Of a DNA stretch of 28,230 nt, positions 23,622-28,230 are shown in pieces (position 1 is the stretch's first letter; each line of letters opens with the position of its first letter). A program made the translations under genes and the position numbers. The stretch lies in IMG/VR virus record IMGVR_UViG_3300020055_000117, positions 1 through 28,230 of that record, one strand, 5' to 3'. The notes under the pieces were generated by a model. That model saw only the letters and a program-made list of their open reading frames with translations. It made no database searches and had not been told where the DNA came from. The stretch comes from a virus.

Positions 23622-24529
23622 ATGATATTATATCCTGCGTCTTTCAAATCTTGTTCATTTTTTTCGTTCATTTCAATTTCACGCTCAGCTAGTTCAGCTC
23701 TAGCAGTCTGTTGTGCTTTTTCATCGTCGATTTGTCTACTGAAACTTGGCATTTGGCCAGCTTGTTGTAGCAAATCATCACGTAAGTTTTGGTTACGTTT
23801 TTCCATGTTAAGCACTCTAGTAAAGCTATTAGTAATAGCTGCCGTGTAATACGCAAACGGGTTTGCTGATTTACTTTCATCAAAGTACAAACCAATCTGC
23901 GATAGTTGCACTAGTGCATGGCTACGCATTTCATCAATATATGTATAACCACGCCAGTTGCTTCGCATACTATAACGCTGACACAGCATCATCATCATGC
24001 TAGCCAGGCGCTCAGTAATCTTTCCTTTTGTAACACTAAATTTACCGTCTGTCAAGTCCCCACGCCAGTGACTGCGTACAACTTCTTCCCATTGGTTGTT
24101 ACGCCATGCCAAATGCTTAAAGGGAGGAAAATTACACTTGGCATGGCGGTCGGCTACAGATTTAGGTTTATTTTTACGTCCTGGTTCTTCTGGAATGTGC
24201 TCAAACGTCATAAGACGGATCACAATGTCTTCCAGTGGAATTTCACTGCCATCAAACTTGTAGTCAATTGGACGTGGTTTGTCTTTAGCTTTTTTGCCTG
24301 GTGTACTTTCCCATTCTGCAAATGCCACTGCATGATTTTCTACAGCGATACGGTCAGCACGAGTTTGCTTTGCTTCTGCAATCACTGCATCGTCAATCTG
24401 ATCCATATCATGTACGATTACATCATTCTGGTAGTATTTTTGATCTTCAATGTAGCAAAAACTCAGTTTGCTTTTGTGGATCTCTTTCAACAATTCTTTG
24501 TTATTTAAATAATTTTGTCTTTTAGCCAT
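23618..24529 (-). CDS. 55: Late transcription sigma factor gp55 (303 aa)
   Basis: gp55 is the phage sigma subunit that directs host RNA polymerase to TATAAATA late promoters. Residues about 200-260 carry the family core: YIDEMRSHALVQLSQIGLYF, then ESKSANPFAYYTAAITNSFT and RVLNMEKRNQNLRDDLL, resembling sigma region 2. At 303 residues it is longer than T4 gp55 (185) because of an N-terminal part with KYYQNDVIVHDMDQIDDAVI and an RPIDYKFDGSEIPLEDIVIR segment; extended forms occur in marine relatives. It heads an early operon with a sigma70-type promoter 23 nt upstream. Late boxes across this window match its expected specificity. Confidence 0.9.
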   Translation of the reverse strand: MAKRQNYLNNKELLKEIHKSKLSFCYIEDQKYYQNDVIVHDMDQIDDAVIAEAKQTRADRIAVENHAVAFAEWESTPGKKAKDKPRPIDYKFDGSEIPLEDIVIRLMTFEHIPEEPGRKNKPKSVADRHAKCNFPPFKHLAWRNNQWEEVVRSHWRGDLTDGKFSVTKGKITERLASMMMMLCQRYSMRSNWRGYTYIDEMRSHALVQLSQIGLYFDESKSANPFAYYTAAITNSFTRVLNMEKRNQNLRDDLLQQAGQMPSFSRQIDDEKAQQTARAELAEREIEMNEKNEQDLKDAGYNII

Positions 24530-24552
24530 GATTATTTCCCTTTAATATTCTG

Positions 24553-24581
24553 ATTATACTATACTTTCGAGTACAAGTCAA
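24553..24581 (-). promoter_or_regulatory. Sigma70-type early promoter for the gp55 operon
   Basis: On the minus strand TTGACT (24576-24581) and TATAAT (24553-24558) are separated by exactly 17 nt: five of six and six of six consensus bases. The -10 lies 23 nt before the gp55 ATG. This implies gp55-gp47-gp46 are read early by host polymerase. Confidence 0.88.
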
Positions 24582-24609
24582 CACCTGAAAATCACCCTAG
24601 ATCTAATCA

Positions 24610-24617
24610 TATAAATA
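24610..24617 (+). promoter_or_regulatory. T4-type late promoter box TATAAATA for the baseplate operon
   Basis: Perfect match to the T4 late consensus, 17 nt upstream of the ATG at 24635, with AGGAG between box and start. It points away from the early promoter at 24553-24581. Confidence 0.85.
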
Positions 24618-24634
24618 GTAATAGGAGAGCAGTT

Positions 24635-25255
24635 ATGCGTTTATTTGAATTAACTAATACAAAAAACATCACAGTATTCTACGGTGGTAGATTTCAGCCT
24701 ATGCACAAAGGTCACAGAGATGTATACAAACATCTAGTAGACAAGTTTGGTGCTAACAATGTATTTATTGCTACAATGTTTAGCCAGAAAGCAGCAAAAG
24801 CACACGCTGCTGGCGACTACAGTAGTGACCCATTTACATTTAAAGAAAAAGCAGAGCTGATGACAAAAATGCACGGCATTCCTGCTAACAAAATTATTGA
24901 TACCAATCCGTTTCGTCCAGACGTAACAAAAACTGGTAGAGATCCAAGTACAAGTGCAGTTGTACTGGTATACGGTGCAAAGGATGCAGGTAGATTGAAT
25001 ACCACAACTGGTGCACTTCGTAAAATACCAGATGATTTAAACGATATGCAGCCTGCAGACGAGATTGCTGGATATGTATATGTTGCACCGCTTATGCAAG
25101 GCGGTATGAGTGCTAGTGATTTCCGCAGTGTAATGGCTACAGGCAAAGACCAGAGTGGTAAAGCTAAAGACCCACAAAAAACATTTGTAGAGTTCTTTGG
25201 CAGCTTTAACCAAGATGTATTTGATTTTATCAAAGGAAGATTAACCAATGGCTGA
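24635..25255 (+). CDS. Nucleotidylyltransferase-fold protein (206 aa)
   Basis: FYGGRFQPMHKGHRDVYKHL holds the HxGH motif (H24-H27) of the cytidylyl/adenylyltransferase superfamily (NadD, NMNAT, CoaD, TagD types). VVLVYGAKDAGR follows mid-protein, and GMSASDFRSVMATG near residue 158 resembles the ISSTxxR substrate motif. Such enzymes transfer AMP or CMP from a nucleotide to a phosphorylated substrate, but the substrate here cannot be read. It is the first gene of a late baseplate operon, AGGAG 8 nt upstream, and its stop overlaps the next start by 8 nt. A role in NAD metabolism or virion modification is open. Confidence 0.8.
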   Translation: MRLFELTNTKNITVFYGGRFQPMHKGHRDVYKHLVDKFGANNVFIATMFSQKAAKAHAAGDYSSDPFTFKEKAELMTKMHGIPANKIIDTNPFRPDVTKTGRDPSTSAVVLVYGAKDAGRLNTTTGALRKIPDDLNDMQPADEIAGYVYVAPLMQGGMSASDFRSVMATGKDQSGKAKDPQKTFVEFFGSFNQDVFDFIKGRLTNG

Positions 25256-25826
25256 TCACAGAGCAAGATTGCGTGTAAAAAGTGGAAACAGAAATCTTCT
25301 AAGCGGGCCTGCTGCTCCGTTAGAAAAAACAAGTGGTATACTTTTTCCATATAGTCCAAATATTACAGTGCAATCACAAGTAGAATATAGCCAGTATGAT
25401 ACACAGCATACAAACTATCAGCAAAACGCTTATAGTAGAACACGTACACCTAATATTCAGATTACGGCAGATTTTGTAAACCAAACTACACAAGAAGGAC
25501 TGTATACTATTGGTGTATTACATTTTTTACGTACAGCGACAAAGATGCATTTTGGTAAAAACGATAGTAAAAAAGGTACTCCGCCACCAGTACTAAGTTT
25601 TAGTGCTTATGGTAACTTTAATTTTCAAAACGTACCTGTTTTAATTGGCAGCTTCACACAAAGTTATCCTAATGACGTTGACTATATACAAGCGGGACCA
25701 AGTAGTGTTCCTGCTATTATGACAATCGCAATTGATCTTATTCCACAATACAGTGCTAGAAAACAACTGGAATTTAGTTTAGATAGCTTTGCAAGCGGTG
25801 ACTTATATAATAGAGGATTTATTTAA
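25248..25826 (+). CDS. 48: Baseplate tail tube cap-like protein, gp48-like (192 aa)
   Basis: The sequence starts MADHRARLRVKSGNRNLLSG; ILFPYSPNITVQSQVEYSQY, TPNIQITADFVNQTTQEGLY and IGSFTQSYPNDVDYIQ resemble the gp48/gp54 tube-cap proteins of marine T4-like phages, which start tail tube growth on the baseplate and share the tube fold. T4 gp48 (364) and gp54 (320) are longer, so the assignment is by motif flavour and by gp53 next to it. It overlaps the upstream gene by 8 nt and the gp53 start by 1 nt (TAATG). Confidence 0.62.
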   Translation: MADHRARLRVKSGNRNLLSGPAAPLEKTSGILFPYSPNITVQSQVEYSQYDTQHTNYQQNAYSRTRTPNIQITADFVNQTTQEGLYTIGVLHFLRTATKMHFGKNDSKKGTPPPVLSFSAYGNFNFQNVPVLIGSFTQSYPNDVDYIQAGPSSVPAIMTIAIDLIPQYSARKQLEFSLDSFASGDLYNRGFI

Positions 25827-26119
25827 TGGCAAGTAAATATAAATCTAATAGTGTATATAAAAAGACACCTGCAAATAAAAAGTATCTGGAAAATTACGTA
25901 CCACCGGTGCAAGTAAGTGCAAATAATACAGAAATTATTACACTGGAATCAAAGTATAAACATAGGCCAGATTTGTTAGCGTATGATAGATATGGCGATG
26001 CCAACTTGTGGTGGATTTTTATTCTATACAATAGAAATACAATAGTTGACAGCATTTATGATTTTGAACCAGGCATTAAATTGCGTGTACCTATCAATAG
26101 TAGCTCTATAGGAGTTTAA
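25826..26119 (+). CDS. 53: Baseplate wedge protein gp53 (97 aa)
   Basis: YKHRPDLLAYDRYGDANLWW followed by IFILYNRNTIVDSIYDFEPG and KLRVPINS is the typical gp53 segment, similar to LysM-like wedge proteins with W...YN.N.I.DP. At 97 residues it is half of T4 gp53 (196), as in many marine relatives. It couples wedges in baseplate assembly. The start overlaps the previous stop by 1 nt, and the next gene starts immediately after its stop. Confidence 0.84.
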   Translation: MASKYKSNSVYKKTPANKKYLENYVPPVQVSANNTEIITLESKYKHRPDLLAYDRYGDANLWWIFILYNRNTIVDSIYDFEPGIKLRVPINSSSIGV

Positions 26120-28230
26120 ATGACCTACCCTTTAGAAAATGCACTCAATGAGTTTGAAACTTACACATATAATGTAAGTCTTTATATGGTTAAACCCAGT
26201 CAAGCTCAAGACTTGGATCAGAACATTAATACTGGATTTGCAAAATTAATTGCAGATAATTCTAGTGAAGCAATTTATAATATTAGTGAAGTTGAGCAGA
26301 GTCATATAGTGGGATTTAAAAACGGCAACAGGGCTGGGTTTAGTAGTTTCTTTGATATTACAATCAGAGAGACCAATAGTATTACACTATTAGATACAAT
26401 AGTAAAAACGTCTAGTGAATTGGGTATTGAAAATCATACACTTGCAGCATACTTAATTAATATTGAATTTAACGGTAGATTACACAGTGGTGCACCCAAG
26501 AAGTCAACACTTAATTTCTGGTATCCAGTAATTATTAATGATTTCCGTATGCAAGTTGACAGTGGCGGTGCGCAATATCGTATACAAGCAACAGAAACAG
26601 GTGCCGCAGCATTTAACTATTTGGAAAATGTAAGTAAAGAAACAATTACATTTGAGGCAAGTACTGTAGGCGAGGCGTTAACTGCATTTACAGAAGCTCT
26701 TAATATTACACAAGAAGCCAGACTTAGAAATAATGGAAGTGCATTAGAAGTAGAATATGAATATGAAATTGAATTTGATGAAGAAACAGGTGCAACTGAT
26801 TGGTTAAACTGGAATATTCAACAGACTGTAGATTTAGACGAGGCAATTGGTATCAGTACTGCTACTGCTGATGGTAAAATACAATTCGTCCTTCAATCAG
26901 GAACAAACATTACTGACTTTATTGGTGCAGTATTAATGACGACTGATGAATATAAACGTCTTCCATTGGACGATGGTAGTGAAGCAAGGACAAACGGCGC
27001 TGGCAGACTTAGTACTGCTACTCTTGACAAATTTAAAACTTTCTTTAAGGTAGTTGCTAATATTGAGTTTGGTAATTATGATGAATTGCGTAATGACTAT
27101 GTTAAAATAGTTAAGTTTAAAGTAGTCAAACACAGAACTCCTAGTAGTATAAGTGATGTAGATGAATACACTAACAGTATTTTTGATACTAGTGTTCAAA
27201 CAACTCGTGTAGACAAACTTATTAGTCAAGGAATCTTAAAAAAGCGTTATGACTATTTTTACACAGGACTTAATACAGAAGTATTAAATTTAGATTTAAC
27301 ATTTAATTTTGCATACTTTGAAATTGTTCCAGTGCAATCTTTAGACCCTAATAGTGTGGCAGCATCACCGCACAATGGTCAACCAACACTAGGCGAACGC
27401 ATAGGTGAAGTTAAAAATACACGCATTGATTTAGAAAGACAAGCAAGTAATTTAAACAGACGATTGGATACTTTAAGAACAAGACAAGCACAAAACCAAT
27501 CAGCAATAGACAATGCAAGGTCCGTAAATGTAGATGCTATTGCACGACAGGCTCAAATTCAAGCAGAGTTAGATCAGGCAACTACTGAACTTAATACTGT
27601 TAATAGAACTCTTAGTTTCACAGAACAAGCCCAAGCAGAGTTATTAGAATTAAGAAGGTCACAGACAGGTGCACCTAGTCAAGTTAGTACAGCGTCTGGT
27701 CCAGTGAGTAATCCACTTGGTATTGATGCACCAGTGCGGTTTGGAAGTGATACAATTGATAGTAGTGACACATATGTTCCTGAAAACGACAGAAGTGGTG
27801 GCACTATTATGTTTGGTGGTGTTAAAGCAAACATGGAAAACAGTGCTGACCATTCAAATATAGAACTAGAAATAAGAGGTGATCCTTATTGGCTAGGAAA
27901 ACCAAATACATTTTATACAACTACTACAACTGGAGAACTTGCAGATTATCAAACAGGGCAAAACATGTTCTATTTGAAAATAAATTTACCTGCACTTGAC
28001 CCTAATGATTTTGATAGTGTGTCTCCAAATGATAGTTATACTATAAGTGGATTGTATGTTGTAACACATGTTATTAATAGTTTCCGTAATGGGTTGTTTA
28101 CTCAATACTTAAAAGCGTTCAGAGACTTAGCAACTAATTCTAGCACAGTGTCTGATACATTAAATACAGATACTCCAATAGTACCATTATCAGGTCCTGA
28201 CGACGGCACTAGGGGACCAGCAGCTGACCC
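26120..28230 (+). CDS. Large baseplate/virion structural protein, 3' end beyond window (703+ aa)
   Basis: The ATG at 26120 follows the gp53 TAA directly, with AGGAG 6 nt upstream, and the frame is open to the window edge. Residues 1-420 are mixed alpha/beta (TYPLENALNEFETYTYNVSL; LNFWYPVIINDFRMQVDSGG; YEYEIEFDEETGATDWLNWN). About 430-515 is a coiled-coil (TRIDLERQASNLNRRLDTLR ... QAELDQATTELNTVNRTLSF). After that comes a domain with IELEIRGDPYWLGKPNTFYT, MFYLKINLPALDPND and ISGLYVVTHVINSFRNGLFT, of the kind found in baseplate hub proteins. I propose a hub-type structural protein, without a T4 name. The C-terminus is missing. Confidence 0.72.
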   Translation, partial: MTYPLENALNEFETYTYNVSLYMVKPSQAQDLDQNINTGFAKLIADNSSEAIYNISEVEQSHIVGFKNGNRAGFSSFFDITIRETNSITLLDTIVKTSSELGIENHTLAAYLINIEFNGRLHSGAPKKSTLNFWYPVIINDFRMQVDSGGAQYRIQATETGAAAFNYLENVSKETITFEASTVGEALTAFTEALNITQEARLRNNGSALEVEYEYEIEFDEETGATDWLNWNIQQTVDLDEAIGISTATADGKIQFVLQSGTNITDFIGAVLMTTDEYKRLPLDDGSEARTNGAGRLSTATLDKFKTFFKVVANIEFGNYDELRNDYVKIVKFKVVKHRTPSSISDVDEYTNSIFDTSVQTTRVDKLISQGILKKRYDYFYTGLNTEVLNLDLTFNFAYFEIVPVQSLDPNSVAASPHNGQPTLGERIGEVKNTRIDLERQASNLNRRLDTLRTRQAQNQSAIDNARSVNVDAIARQAQIQAELDQATTELNTVNRTLSFTEQAQAELLELRRSQTGAPSQVSTASGPVSNPLGIDAPVRFGSDTIDSSDTYVPENDRSGGTIMFGGVKANMENSADHSNIELEIRGDPYWLGKPNTFYTTTTTGELADYQTGQNMFYLKINLPALDPNDFDSVSPNDSYTISGLYVVTHVINSFRNGLFTQYLKAFRDLATNSSTVSDTLNTDTPIVPLSGPDDGTRGPAAD

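Noticed and set aside
23918-24508. Long plus-strand frame opposite gp55
   Set aside because: gp55 on the minus strand has clear family motifs and a promoter; the opposite frame is hydrophobic noise without a start signal.
26933-27853. Minus-strand frames opposite the large baseplate protein
   Set aside because: They are short, lack ribosome sites and are antisense to a continuous 703-codon frame that follows gp53 directly.

Overview
The window looks like part of a marine T4-like myovirus (cyanophage/pelagiphage type, AT-rich, roughly 37% GC in the coding parts I counted). The basis is a set of recognisable T4 core proteins: portal gp20, prohead protease gp21, scaffold gp22, major capsid gp23, late sigma factor gp55, recombination nuclease gp46/gp47, baseplate gp26 and gp53, and a gp48-like protein. 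The TATAAATA-type late promoters and fibre proteins with repeats typical of marine phages agree with this. The sequence does not reveal the host. No integrase, IS element, CRISPR array or tRNA gene was seen.

Layout. (1) Positions 1-10166, minus strand: a tail-fibre/adhesin cluster. In transcription order it holds a repeat-bearing 266-aa protein, a glycine- and cysteine-rich adhesin, a small Cys-rich zinc-ribbon protein, 235-, 107- and 413-aa structural proteins, an 871-aa fibre with a cupredoxin-like domain, a 444-aa fibre, a tail-fibre assembly chaperone, a 410-aa fibre, and the first 13 codons of one more gene. (2) Positions 10207-10237: a strong intrinsic terminator behind gp23. (3) Positions 10268-15982, minus: the capsid module in transcription order gp20, a 65-aa protein, an acidic core-like protein, gp21, gp22, gp23. 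(4) Positions 16036-18513, minus: a likely tape measure protein. (5) Positions 18591-19636, plus: gp26 followed by a -1 frame extension reached at a T TTT TTC slippery site with a stem-loop just downstream. (6) Positions 19637-20047: a non-coding stretch of about 50% GC that can form several RNA helices. (7) Positions 20048-24529, minus: an overlapping early operon gp55-gp47-gp46-111 aa-GIY-YIG behind a sigma70-type promoter. (8) Positions 24635-28230, plus: a late operon with a nucleotidylyltransferase-like protein, a gp48-like tail-tube cap, gp53 and a large baseplate protein running off the window.

How it fits together. The host sigma70 form of RNA polymerase should read the gp55 operon early. 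gp55 would then direct polymerase to the late boxes (N-ATAAATA), seven of which sit in the intergenic gaps just ahead of structural operons. Two divergent late boxes between the tape measure gene and gp26 co-direct tail-length and chaperone genes. Many gene pairs are joined by TAATG or ATGA overlaps, which implies translational coupling.

The two most rewarding places are the gp26 frameshift signal (a lambda G/GT- or P2 E/E'-like tail chaperone arrangement next to the tape measure gene) and the GC-rich structured non-coding region at 19732-20036.
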